Of a stretch of DNA of 22,716 nucleotides, positions 15,482 through 22,665 are shown piece by piece. Each line of letters opens with the position of its first letter. Position 1 is the first letter of the stretch. The notes beneath the pieces were generated by a model. It was given only the letters and a program-made list of their open reading frames with translations, ran no database searches and was not told the DNA's origin. This DNA is from DAIOEK01 sp964648485. Lineage in GTDB: Bacteria; Chloroflexota; Anaerolineae; Anaerolineales; Anaerolineaceae. The stretch covers positions 1-22,716 of the forward strand of contig CAZYOF010000030.1 in assembly GCA_964648485.1 (NCBI GenBank), written 5' to 3'. The translations under genes were made by a program, and so were the position numbers.

Positions 15482-15522
15482 TACCTATCAATTACTCATT
15501 GAGTATAATTGTTTCATAGGTA
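15482..15522 (+). promoter_or_regulatory. Promoter inside an interrupted palindrome upstream of the FhaA-like gene
   Basis: TATAAT at 15504-15509 predicts a start near 15516, 13 nt before the ATG. The box is embedded in a nested dyad: TACCTAT (15482-15488) with ATAGGTA (15516-15522), and within it TACTCA next to TGAGTA. The arms flank the -10 and the start site, as an operator could. There is no T-run and no clear -35. Confidence 0.45.
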
Positions 15523-15528
15523 ATAAAA

Positions 15529-16347
15529 ATGTCTGATCTATTACAAAATTTAGAAAGACTATTAGAAAAAACTCTGGAAAACAAATTGTTTTCCTGGCTT
15601 CCTGAAGAATCATCGCTTGCTGATATTCTCAATCAGATGATTGCTGTCCTTCAAAAAAAAGAGCTTCTTGAAAATTCGGAATCTACCCTATCTGATTATT
15701 TGATCAAAGTATCACCCGATGATTACAATTTATGGTTCAGCAACCAAACAGATCTAATAAAAATCAGCCAAATTTTAACAACTTCCATTTTATCCTCCGG
15801 GATTCAACCTGCCAGACCGCCTGCATTTCATATACTTGCCGATGGTAGTATATCCAAAGGTAGCGTATCAATTGAGCCGGTAAAGAAACAAATGGAAACG
15901 AGTGAAACACAGAATCTAAACCGAGATGGTTTTCAAATTTCCACTGGCAACTTATCTTCGGTTGAAGATGAAATTCATGCATTTTTTACTAGCAATAACG
16001 GGATGGTTTTCTCATTGGATAAGCATGTGGTGAATATCGGGAGGCGTGAAGATAATGATATCATCCTGGCAGATCCAAGGGTTTCCAGACATCACGCACA
16101 AATTCGTCAGGTAAGAAATTCATTTGTATTATTTGATCTAAATTCTACAGGTGGAACATCTGTCAACGAAAAACCGATCAGCCAAATTACTCTGGCTACA
16201 GGTGATGTAGTTTCATTTGCCGGAGTGATTCTTATTTACGGACAGGAAATCCACCGGACATCTTCTGAAGAAACAAATGACCTGAATGGATCTACGCATA
16301 AACCAGAATCAGATGCTGATATTAACGGGGGGGTGGAAGAATTGTGA
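15529..16347 (+). CDS. FhaA-like protein: N-terminal DUF3662-like domain and C-terminal FHA domain
   Basis: This is a 272-residue cytoplasmic protein. The N-terminal 110 residues (LERLLEKTLE start, then a segment VSPDDYNLWFS at 61-71) resemble the DUF3662 domain of actinobacterial FhaA. A low-complexity linker follows, then an FHA domain at about 157-239 with the phospho-threonine-binding residues in place: G171-R172, S186-R187-H188-H189 and N205-S206-T207. It probably binds a phosphorylated partner and helps control envelope synthesis, as FhaA does in actinobacteria. That role is inferred from the FhaB-like gene that overlaps its stop and the SEDS gene downstream. The SD is a weak AGG 8 nt upstream. 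Confidence 0.8.
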   Translation: MSDLLQNLERLLEKTLENKLFSWLPEESSLADILNQMIAVLQKKELLENSESTLSDYLIKVSPDDYNLWFSNQTDLIKISQILTTSILSSGIQPARPPAFHILADGSISKGSVSIEPVKKQMETSETQNLNRDGFQISTGNLSSVEDEIHAFFTSNNGMVFSLDKHVVNIGRREDNDIILADPRVSRHHAQIRQVRNSFVLFDLNSTGGTSVNEKPISQITLATGDVVSFAGVILIYGQEIHRTSSEETNDLNGSTHKPESDADINGGVEEL

Positions 16348-16778
16348 GTGAGATTTTACTATTAGTTGTCCGTCTGGGAATCGTTATCCTTTTCATGGTA
16401 TTTATTGGCTGGATTGGATACATTATCTGGATAGACTTTAACCGGAAAGATATGGAGGTCGAAAGGGTAAGTGTGCCTCCCATGACTTTAAGATTTGCAG
16501 ACCAGCAGAGTGAAAGAGTTGAGTTTTTCACCCGTCCCGTGATCACTATTGGTAGAGATCCCACCTGTGATTGTATTCTTTATGATAAATCCGTATCCAC
16601 CCGCCAGTCTAGATTATCATTTCACCACAACCAATGGTGGATTGAAGACTTAAATTCAACAAACGGGACATTCTTAAACAGGGAAAAGATCACCCAGCCA
16701 ACTGTTGTGATAAGCGATGATGAAATTTCATGCGGCTCGACACATATCTTGTTACAGATAGGTACTCCCCTGTCATAA
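16344..16778 (+). CDS. FhaB-like protein: single membrane anchor plus FHA domain
   Basis: This is a 144-residue protein. One hydrophobic segment (about 3-30) is followed by a linker and an FHA domain (61-142). ITIGRDP (68-73) holds the conserved G70-R71. The usual SRRHAR stretch reads STRQSR, so the second Arg/His pair is changed, while N104-S105-T106-N107-G108 is intact. Phospho-threonine binding is therefore likely but may be altered. The start is GTG in a GTGA overlap with the stop of the FhaA-like gene. The pair mirrors actinobacterial fhaA-fhaB, where FhaB sits with FtsZ/PBP complexes. Without the kinase genes nearby this is only an analogy. Confidence 0.8.
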   Translation: MSEILLLVVRLGIVILFMVFIGWIGYIIWIDFNRKDMEVERVSVPPMTLRFADQQSERVEFFTRPVITIGRDPTCDCILYDKSVSTRQSRLSFHHNQWWIEDLNSTNGTFLNREKITQPTVVISDDEISCGSTHILLQIGTPLS

Positions 16779-16794
16779 TAACTTGGAGGTAATT

Positions 16795-17661
16795 ATGGAA
16801 CATTCGCCTGTCATAGCGATTATTGGCGGTTCAGGGCTCTATAAGATGAAAGATCTAGATGTTTTAGACACCCTGGATCTTGACACTCCTTTTGGAAAAC
16901 CCAGTTCACCCATCATTATTGGGAAGCTTGAGAATCAGATTGTTGCCTTTCTGGCCAGGCATGGCATAGGACACATATTTTCACCTACTGAAGTAAACTA
17001 TCGTGCGAATATTTTTGCATTAAAAATGCTTGGCGTCAGAAAGATCATTTCCATTAGCGCATGCGGTTCATTGCGAGAAGACTTTCGACCAGGTGAGATT
17101 GTTGTTCCGGATAATCTGTTTGACTTCACAAAAGGTCGTGAAAGAAGTTTTTTTAGAAATGGAATTGTTGCTCATATCAGTACAGCCAACCCATTTTGTA
17201 AATCGCTCTCAAGTATGGTTTGTGATGCCGTTGAGTATGCAGGAGGATCCCTTCACACGGGAGGATCCTTGATTACCATCGAAGGTCCCAGATTCTCAAC
17301 CAAAGCTGAATCTAATCTTTTTCGGCAGTGGGGAATGTCAATTATTGGCATGACCGCTTCACCAGAAGCATTTTTAGCTCGTGAGGCAGAGATGTGCTAT
17401 GCAACCATGGCACATGTTACAGATTACGATGTCTGGCATGTCTCAGAAGAAGCTGTCACAGTTGATATGGTGATCAGGACTCTGAATAAAAACACCGAGC
17501 TTGCCCAAAAAGCAATCAATAATATCTTGAAGAACCCAAACCTGTTTGATCATTGTGAGTGTGAAGCAGCGTTGAAAGATGCAATAATCTCTCATCCAGA
17601 TTATGTTGATGCAAAGCAAAAAGAAAACCTTAATATTTTAATTTCGAAGTACTTGCATTAG
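16795..17661 (+). CDS. mtnP: S-methyl-5'-thioadenosine phosphorylase (PNP/MTAP family)
   Basis: This 288-residue protein of the PNP/UDP phosphorylase family-2 cleaves methylthioadenosine with phosphate to adenine and 5-methylthioribose-1-phosphate. Motifs seen are IIGGSGLY (9-16, phosphate loop), ARHGIGH (54-60), ISACGSLR (87-94), TIEGPRFSTKAE (161-172), IIGMTASPEAFLAREAEMCY (183-202) and TDYDVW (209-214). The aspartates D210 and D212 favour a 6-aminopurine base, so MTA fits better than inosine. The usual Asn before MT is Gly here. GGAGG (16785-16789) is 5 nt before ATG 16795; the upstream in-frame TTG at 16783 overlaps that SD and was rejected. It sits between FHA genes and the SEDS gene without an obvious link. 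Confidence 0.9.
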   Translation: MEHSPVIAIIGGSGLYKMKDLDVLDTLDLDTPFGKPSSPIIIGKLENQIVAFLARHGIGHIFSPTEVNYRANIFALKMLGVRKIISISACGSLREDFRPGEIVVPDNLFDFTKGRERSFFRNGIVAHISTANPFCKSLSSMVCDAVEYAGGSLHTGGSLITIEGPRFSTKAESNLFRQWGMSIIGMTASPEAFLAREAEMCYATMAHVTDYDVWHVSEEAVTVDMVIRTLNKNTELAQKAINNILKNPNLFDHCECEAALKDAIISHPDYVDAKQKENLNILISKYLH

Positions 17662-17670
17662 GAGGAGATT

Positions 17671-20307
17671 ATTTTAAAATTCCAGATTCCCATCCGACCA
17701 CTATCCAGAAGGCTCATCCAAAACAGGCTTTCCATAATTGCGGGTGGGGTTATATTATTGTATGTCATTGCCCTGACACTTGCGCCCTATGTCAGGTATC
17801 AAACCTGGGAGATGAATTTAGATTTCCGCCCATGGGTTGGATTTGGATTGTGGCTTTTCGCTTTTATCATCACGCAGCTTTTTGCTTCTCGCTTTCTACC
17901 TGATCATGATCCTGTAATCATACCGGTCGTGTTCATGCTGACTGGTATCGGTATACTCACAATCTGGAGAATATCACCAGACCTTGGAATTAGACAAAAT
18001 CTTTGGCTCATTGCGGGTTCACTGGGTTTTATGCTCATCATCTGGTTCCCAAATCTTTTTGAAGTTCTCAGAAGATACCGTGTACTATGGATGGTAGCTA
18101 TCCTTGCCCTGGTGCTTCTCACCATACTTCCCGGTGTCATGGAAAACAGCATCCAACCCAGTTTATGGATAAATATTGCCGGTTTTACATTTCAACCATC
18201 TGAACCATTAAAACTAATTCTTATTATCTATCTTGCAGCGTATTTCGCAGACCGATTGACCTTGCAAACGGCATCCTGGGCAGCGATTTTACCGACAATT
18301 TTTATGATCGGATTAGGTCTCATGCTGCTCCTGCTTCAACGAGATCTGGGTACTGCTTCATTATTGCTTGTTCTATATGTATTCATGATTTTTCTGGTTA
18401 CAAAGAAACGCCGTGTATTTTTATTTGCAGGCGCATTTTTTATTATTGCAATGCTTGTAGGATATTTTTATATAGAGGTAGTAAAACTGAGGATAGATTC
18501 CTGGATTAATCCCTGGATTGATCCAACAAACCGGTCTTACCAGGTCGTCCAATCGATTATAGGTATTGCATCTGGCGGCATCCTGGGAACAGGACCAGGT
18601 ATGGGGTATCCTGCTCTTGTACCTGTTTCGGTATCTGATTTCATCTTTGCAGCCATATCGGAAGAATTAGGATTTATTGGGGCAGCATCCATCATCTTCC
18701 TGATTATTATTTTATTCTACCGATTCGTTCGAGCTGCCCGATTTGCTGATGATGCATTTATTCGACTATTGGTTAGCGGTGCCGCAATTCTCTTATCCAT
18801 CCAGAGTCTGTTAATTATCGGTGGGAATATTCGATTGTTTCCACTTACCGGCGTTACCCTCCCGTTTATTTCCTATGGCGGATCATCCCTCTTTACCAGT
18901 ATGGTTATAACTGCGCTTGTTTTACGCACAACACAATTACGAGGTCAAATCCTGCCATCCGATCAAATCGAGGTTACACTCCGAAAATATGTATTTCCTT
19001 TGATCTCTGCGCTACTTGCTGTTTGTATACTTCTGTTGCCAGTCTGGTCTGTAATTCTTCAGAAGAATCTCACACAACGTAGCGATAACCTGCGACGATC
19101 TCTCAATGATAGTTTTGTATTACGAGGCGCAATTCTGGATCGAAATAACATCGCCATAAATCAATCAGAAGGGGAAATTGGCGAGTATCAGAGGAAATAC
19201 CTATATCCTGAATTATCTATTGTGACAGGCTATGCAGATACCATTTACGGCTTATCTGGTGTGGAACAGAGTCTTGACCGATTTTTGAGAGGCGAAGAGG
19301 GATACTCAGCTCTCCAGATTTGGTGGAATAAAATAATTCGAAGTCAACCGCTACCAGGTTTGAATGTTCGTTTGTCTCTGGATCTTACTTATCAAAATCA
19401 GCTCGATATGGCGATGCAGGACCTTCGCGGTGCCGCGGTTTTATTAAATTCCCGTACCGGAGAAATATTAGGTATGTCTTCCTCTCCTAATTTTGACCCG
19501 ACCAACCTGAATGAGAACTGGTTAAAGCTTACAACTGATAAAGATTCACCATTATTAAATCGTGCGATAGCAGGGAAATATCCCGCTGGAACATCAACCG
19601 GCATCTTTCTTTATGCTCAAAGCATTGAAAGCCAACTAAGCGTACCTGTTTTTCCTGCAGATTCAGTATCATACAAGGGGCAGGAAGTTAAATGCAGCCT
19701 GCCTATAAAAGAAAATTCGGATTTTTTAAAAGAGGTATTACAAAAATCCTGTCCCGAAACCAATTTATCGATCGCCAGAACATTGGGGAAAGAAAGGATG
19801 CATACGCTCTATCAGCAGCTTGGCTGGTATTCAACGCCCTTATTTGCTCTTCCTCATGTAGAAATCATTCCTTCAGCCGAAATTGAGAATCTAAAAGCAG
19901 CATCAATCGGACAGGAAGGGCTTACCATTTCTCCTCTCCAGATGGCTCTGGCTGCATCCATATTTAGTAATGAAGGATTTCGACCTTCCCCAAGATTGGT
20001 TCAAGCATATTACACACCGGAAGGAACATGGGAATTAGTTAATAACCAGTCGGAAAGTGTACGGATTTTCACTGTTCAGACTATTCGTGATGTTCTTAAA
20101 AATACAGACCTCGAAGAAATTCCCGCCTGGGCTGTACTCGGAAATGGGATCAGCGGGAATGATCACTCGGTTACCTGGTTTGTCAGCGGTACAAATCTGG
20201 AATGGAAGGGAACACCTCTTACTCTGGTAATCATGGCGGAAGATGCCCAGAACAATCTGATTTTCCAAAAAGGAAAGGATCTTTTGCGAACCTTCTTATT
20301 AAATTAA
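17671..20307 (+). CDS. SEDS (FtsW/RodA) peptidoglycan polymerase fused to a degenerate PBP transpeptidase domain
   Basis: This is one open frame of about 878 codons. The N-terminal 430 residues are a SEDS glycosyltransferase with about ten membrane helices: GFTFQPSEPLK, GTGPGMGYPA, SVSDFIFAAISEELGF (catalytic-type Asp at codon 18637) and LPFISYGGSS. A final helix then leads into a PBP2/FtsI-like extracellular half with RGAILDRNNIAI, IGQEGLTISPLQMALAAS and an overall class-B fold. All three transpeptidase motifs are lost: TSTG instead of SxxK, SCP instead of SxN, ISG instead of KTG. So it probably polymerises glycan but does not cross-link. AGGAGG (17660-17665) is 5 nt before an ATT at 17671. 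The first ATG/GTG/TTG in frame is TTG 17758, which would cut the first membrane helix in half; I therefore favour the ATT start. Confidence 0.88.
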   Translation: MLKFQIPIRPLSRRLIQNRLSIIAGGVILLYVIALTLAPYVRYQTWEMNLDFRPWVGFGLWLFAFIITQLFASRFLPDHDPVIIPVVFMLTGIGILTIWRISPDLGIRQNLWLIAGSLGFMLIIWFPNLFEVLRRYRVLWMVAILALVLLTILPGVMENSIQPSLWINIAGFTFQPSEPLKLILIIYLAAYFADRLTLQTASWAAILPTIFMIGLGLMLLLLQRDLGTASLLLVLYVFMIFLVTKKRRVFLFAGAFFIIAMLVGYFYIEVVKLRIDSWINPWIDPTNRSYQVVQSIIGIASGGILGTGPGMGYPALVPVSVSDFIFAAISEELGFIGAASIIFLIIILFYRFVRAARFADDAFIRLLVSGAAILLSIQSLLIIGGNIRLFPLTGVTLPFISYGGSSLFTSMVITALVLRTTQLRGQILPSDQIEVTLRKYVFPLISALLAVCILLLPVWSVILQKNLTQRSDNLRRSLNDSFVLRGAILDRNNIAINQSEGEIGEYQRKYLYPELSIVTGYADTIYGLSGVEQSLDRFLRGEEGYSALQIWWNKIIRSQPLPGLNVRLSLDLTYQNQLDMAMQDLRGAAVLLNSRTGEILGMSSSPNFDPTNLNENWLKLTTDKDSPLLNRAIAGKYPAGTSTGIFLYAQSIESQLSVPVFPADSVSYKGQEVKCSLPIKENSDFLKEVLQKSCPETNLSIARTLGKERMHTLYQQLGWYSTPLFALPHVEIIPSAEIENLKAASIGQEGLTISPLQMALAASIFSNEGFRPSPRLVQAYYTPEGTWELVNNQSESVRIFTVQTIRDVLKNTDLEEIPAWAVLGNGISGNDHSVTWFVSGTNLEWKGTPLTLVIMAEDAQNNLIFQKGKDLLRTFLLN

Positions 20308-20349
20308 ACACGCAAGAGAAAATCCCTCGCGTGTTATCAATTTTTATTT
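20308..20349. terminator. Terminator between the converging SEDS-PBP and tyrS genes
   Basis: ACACGC (20308-20313) pairs with GCGTGT (20329-20334), with GAG/CTC stacked inside and AA bulged. A T-rich run follows (20341-20349). It begins right after the stop of the SEDS-PBP gene. The T-rich run overlaps the tyrS stop at 20344-20346. Confidence 0.7.
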
Positions 20350-21555
20350 TACTCTAATAAAATGACGCTTCCCTACCTGCAAAACACCTGGCTTTGGAAA
20401 AGCTTCATTCGCTGCTGTCAGCACTTCTCCATCTAATTTCACTCCCTTTTGATCAATAAGGCGCCTGGCATCACTTCTTGAATTTACTAATCCCGAATCC
20501 AATAACACATCTAAGACTGTTTGATCAGGTTTAAGTAGGTATTCGGGCATTTGATCAGGAACATCCTTCTTCTGGAAAAGCTTAATGAAGTTTTCCTGGG
20601 CTTCTGAGGCTTTTTCATCATCGTAGAACGAACTTGTAATTTCCCATGCAAGCTGCATTTTCGCATCTCGCGGATGAATCTTGCCGACCTGCAATTCATT
20701 CTCTAAAGTAGCGATCTGGTGAGGCTGCCATCGAGTTACGAGTCTGGCATAGGATGGCATTGCAGAATCTGGAATACTCATCACCTTCCCGTACATATCA
20801 TCTGCAGATGTGTTAATAGGGATGTGATTACCCAGGCTCTTACTCATTTTCACGATCCCATCCGTACCGGGTAAAATCCCCAAAATTATTGCTATGTTTG
20901 GTTTTTCCCCAAAATAGGTCATGATTTTTCTGGCAGCAGTGACAATATTAAAGAGTTGATCCGTTCCCCCTATTTGTATATCCGTTTTTAATGCATAAGC
21001 ATCGTACCCTTGCATGATGGCGTAGAAGGTCTCATGCAGGTAAACAGCATCCCCTTTTTCCCAACGTAATTTAAAATTTTCTCGGGTCAGGAACTGTTGA
21101 ATTGTAAAATTGCTACCAATTTTTATCAGGTCAGCAAAAGTTAGTTGAGATAACCATTCTGCGTTATAGCGGATCTTAGTTTTATCCGGATCCAGGATCT
21201 TGAATGCCTGTTCAGCATACGTCCGGGCGTTTTCCTCGACTTCCTGAGCTGATAATTGAGGGCGAAGAATATCCTTATCGGATGGATCTCCAATCAGCGA
21301 AGTAAAATTGCCAATCAGAAAAGTAACCTCATGCCCCAGTTCCTGAAACTGGCGCATTTTTCGCATCGTTACTGTATGGCCGAGGTGTAAATCTGCCTTG
21401 CGGGGATCGTAGCCAGTGTAGATGCGTAAAGGGCGTCCAGCTTTATCAGCATCAATCAGGCGTTCTTTTAATTCTTTTGCCATTGCCAGTTTCAGTGATT
21501 CATCGCCATATTCAGTTCCCTGCAAAAAGTACTGTACCTGATCATCTATGTTCAT
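20344..21555 (-). CDS. tyrS: Tyrosyl-tRNA synthetase
   Basis: This 403-residue class-I synthetase charges tRNATyr. It shows YTGYDPRKADLHLGH (47-60) with HLGH as the HIGH motif, TDIQIGGTDQLFNI (191-204), and KMSKS at 236-240. A C-terminal S4-like RNA-binding domain contains VLDVLLDSGLVNSRSDARRL. The compact form with KMSKS places it near the TyrZ group rather than the E. coli type. The frame is open to an ATG at 21570, but GGAGG (21568-21564) lies 8 nt before ATG 21555, so I use the latter. Expression is probably controlled by the leader at 21582-21672, which encodes a Tyr-Tyr peptide and an attenuator. The epimerase gene lies upstream. Confidence 0.95.
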   Translation of the reverse strand: MNIDDQVQYFLQGTEYGDESLKLAMAKELKERLIDADKAGRPLRIYTGYDPRKADLHLGHTVTMRKMRQFQELGHEVTFLIGNFTSLIGDPSDKDILRPQLSAQEVEENARTYAEQAFKILDPDKTKIRYNAEWLSQLTFADLIKIGSNFTIQQFLTRENFKLRWEKGDAVYLHETFYAIMQGYDAYALKTDIQIGGTDQLFNIVTAARKIMTYFGEKPNIAIILGILPGTDGIVKMSKSLGNHIPINTSADDMYGKVMSIPDSAMPSYARLVTRWQPHQIATLENELQVGKIHPRDAKMQLAWEITSSFYDDEKASEAQENFIKLFQKKDVPDQMPEYLLKPDQTVLDVLLDSGLVNSRSDARRLIDQKGVKLDGEVLTAANEAFPKPGVLQVGKRHFIRVK

Positions 21556-21581
21556 GCAGACATCCTCCATAATGTATTAAC

Positions 21582-21607
21582 AAAAAGCGCCCTCGCGGTG
21601 AGGGCGC
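21582..21607 (-). terminator. Attenuator terminator in the tyrS leader
   Basis: On the minus strand GCGCCCTC (21607-21600), loop ACCGC and GAGGGCGC (21594-21587) form a perfect 8-bp GC-rich stem followed by TTTTT (21586-21582). It lies downstream of the leader promoter at 21672-21667, so it sits inside the tyrS transcript. It can also end transcripts of the epimerase gene. Confidence 0.9.
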
Positions 21608-21622
21608 ACCTTATTCCGCGAG
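21592..21622 (-). promoter_or_regulatory. Candidate antiterminator overlapping the tyrS leader terminator
   Basis: CTCGCGG (21622-21616) pairs perfectly with CCGCGAG (21598-21592), which takes in the terminator loop and the first 3 nt of its 3' arm. The two structures therefore exclude each other. The antiterminator 5' arm lies 12 nt after the stop codon of the leader peptide. Confidence 0.65.
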
Positions 21623-21633
21623 ACATGGATAAA

Positions 21634-21660
21634 TTATTGATAATAATTGTTCCATTTCAT
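21634..21660 (-). CDS. Tyrosine-rich leader peptide MKWNNYYQ of tyrS
   Basis: The minus strand from ATG 21660 reads Met-Lys-Trp-Asn-Asn-Tyr-Tyr-Gln-stop, with tandem TAT codons at 21645-21640. An in-frame ATG at 21666 would add Met-Asp. The TATAAT (21672-21667) ends exactly 6 nt before ATG 21660, so the mRNA would be leaderless, as proposed for three other genes here. There is no SD. Two Tyr codons in an ORF this short, directly ahead of tyrS and an attenuator, point to a stalling peptide that senses charged tRNATyr. The coding region itself can fold: ATGGA with TCCAT, and AATTATT with AATAATT. Confidence 0.7.
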   Translation of the reverse strand: MKWNNYYQ

Positions 21661-21666
21661 GTCCAT

Positions 21667-21672
21667 ATTATA
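21667..21672 (-). promoter_or_regulatory. -10 box of the tyrS leader promoter
   Basis: A perfect TATAAT on the minus strand lies between the epimerase stop (21700) and the leader peptide. A weak -35 (AGTACA, 3 of 6) is present at 17-nt spacing. The predicted start is near 21660, about 105 nt before the tyrS ATG. Confidence 0.65.
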
Positions 21673-21699
21673 CCGAAGATATGGCTTTTTGTACTGATT

Positions 21700-22605
21700 C
21701 TATTTAGCATCGAAGATATTCTGGAGCGCATCGTATAAAAGCGGGTATTTAAAAGTAAAACCTGCTGATAACAATGCATCGGGAATTACTTTTTGTCCAT
21801 CAAGTACCAGTGTAGACATCTCTCCGAGAACCGCTCTTAATGCCAATGCTGGTACTGGCATCCAGTAAGGTCTATGTAGTACATTACCTATTTTCATGCC
21901 CATTTCAGCATTCTGAACCGGGTTTGGTGAGGTCAGGTTGAATATTCCTGTTAATTTTCTTTCGAGTATAAACTTTATCGCTTCTACTTCATCCTGCAAA
22001 TGAATCCACGATAACCATTGTTTACCTGAACCTATGGGTCCACCCATAAATAATTTGAAAGGCAAGATCATCCGAGCCAATGCACCTTCATTTTTGTCCA
22101 GCACTACTCCAGTACGAATCACAGCTCGCTTGACACCCATCTCATCTACAGGTTTCGAACTATCTTCCCAAATTTTCGCGATTCCAGCCAGGTAATCATT
22201 CCCGGTGGGAGAATTTTCCGAAAATACCTGATCTGTATTCGTTCCATATATGCCAATTGCAGAAGATTGGATAAATATTTCAGGTTTTGTATTAAGGTTT
22301 TCAATCGCCCTAACGAGCATTTTGCCTGAGTTAACACGACTATCTAATATCTTTTTTTTCTTCGTAGCAGTCCATCGCCCTGACCCAATATTCTCTCCTG
22401 CAAGATTGATTATCGCTTCCACTCCAGTCAGTTCATCGATCCATGCATCGGATTTTTCACCCCAACGGATGTACTTCACCCCATCCAGAGGTGAGCGTGG
22501 CAATTCCGCCCGTGTCAGTATTGTCACGGTATAACCATCTTTGAGAAGTGAAACAGATAGTGCCCGACCTATCAATCCGGTTCCGCCAGCTATAACAATA
22601 TTCAT
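21700..22605 (-). CDS. TIGR01777-family NAD-dependent epimerase/dehydratase (YfcH/SulA-like)
   Basis: This is a 301-residue extended-SDR protein. The N-terminal Rossmann motif is GGTGLIG (7-13). Family marks include INLAGENIG (66-74), SSAIGIYG around 113-120 with the catalytic-type Tyr, and a C-terminal DUF1731-like region with PVPALALRAVLGEMSTLVLDGQKVIP, which is typical of the YfcH group. The substrate is not known for this family. AGG about 6 nt before the ATG supports the start. It is followed by tyrS, but the leader promoter and terminator between them suggest mostly separate control. Confidence 0.92.
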   Translation of the reverse strand: MNIVIAGGTGLIGRALSVSLLKDGYTVTILTRAELPRSPLDGVKYIRWGEKSDAWIDELTGVEAIINLAGENIGSGRWTATKKKKILDSRVNSGKMLVRAIENLNTKPEIFIQSSAIGIYGTNTDQVFSENSPTGNDYLAGIAKIWEDSSKPVDEMGVKRAVIRTGVVLDKNEGALARMILPFKLFMGGPIGSGKQWLSWIHLQDEVEAIKFILERKLTGIFNLTSPNPVQNAEMGMKIGNVLHRPYWMPVPALALRAVLGEMSTLVLDGQKVIPDALLSAGFTFKYPLLYDALQNIFDAK

Positions 22606-22632
22606 TTTTCCTGCCTTTTTCCAGCTGTGTTT

Positions 22633-22665
22633 ATTAATCAGACATTACCAAATTGCCTGATTAAT
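22633..22665. repeat. Interrupted palindrome upstream of the epimerase gene
   Basis: ATTAATCAGaCA (22633-22644) pairs with TGcCTGATTAAT (22654-22665): 11 of 12 positions around a 9-nt centre. It lies 28 nt upstream of the epimerase start and has no T-run, so an operator is more likely than a terminator. Confidence 0.45.

Noticed and set aside
21571..21672. T-box riboswitch before tyrS
   Set aside because: ACCGCG is present, but the AGGGTGG half of the T-box is missing and the leader is too short for a normal Stem I; the Tyr-Tyr leader peptide explains the switch better.
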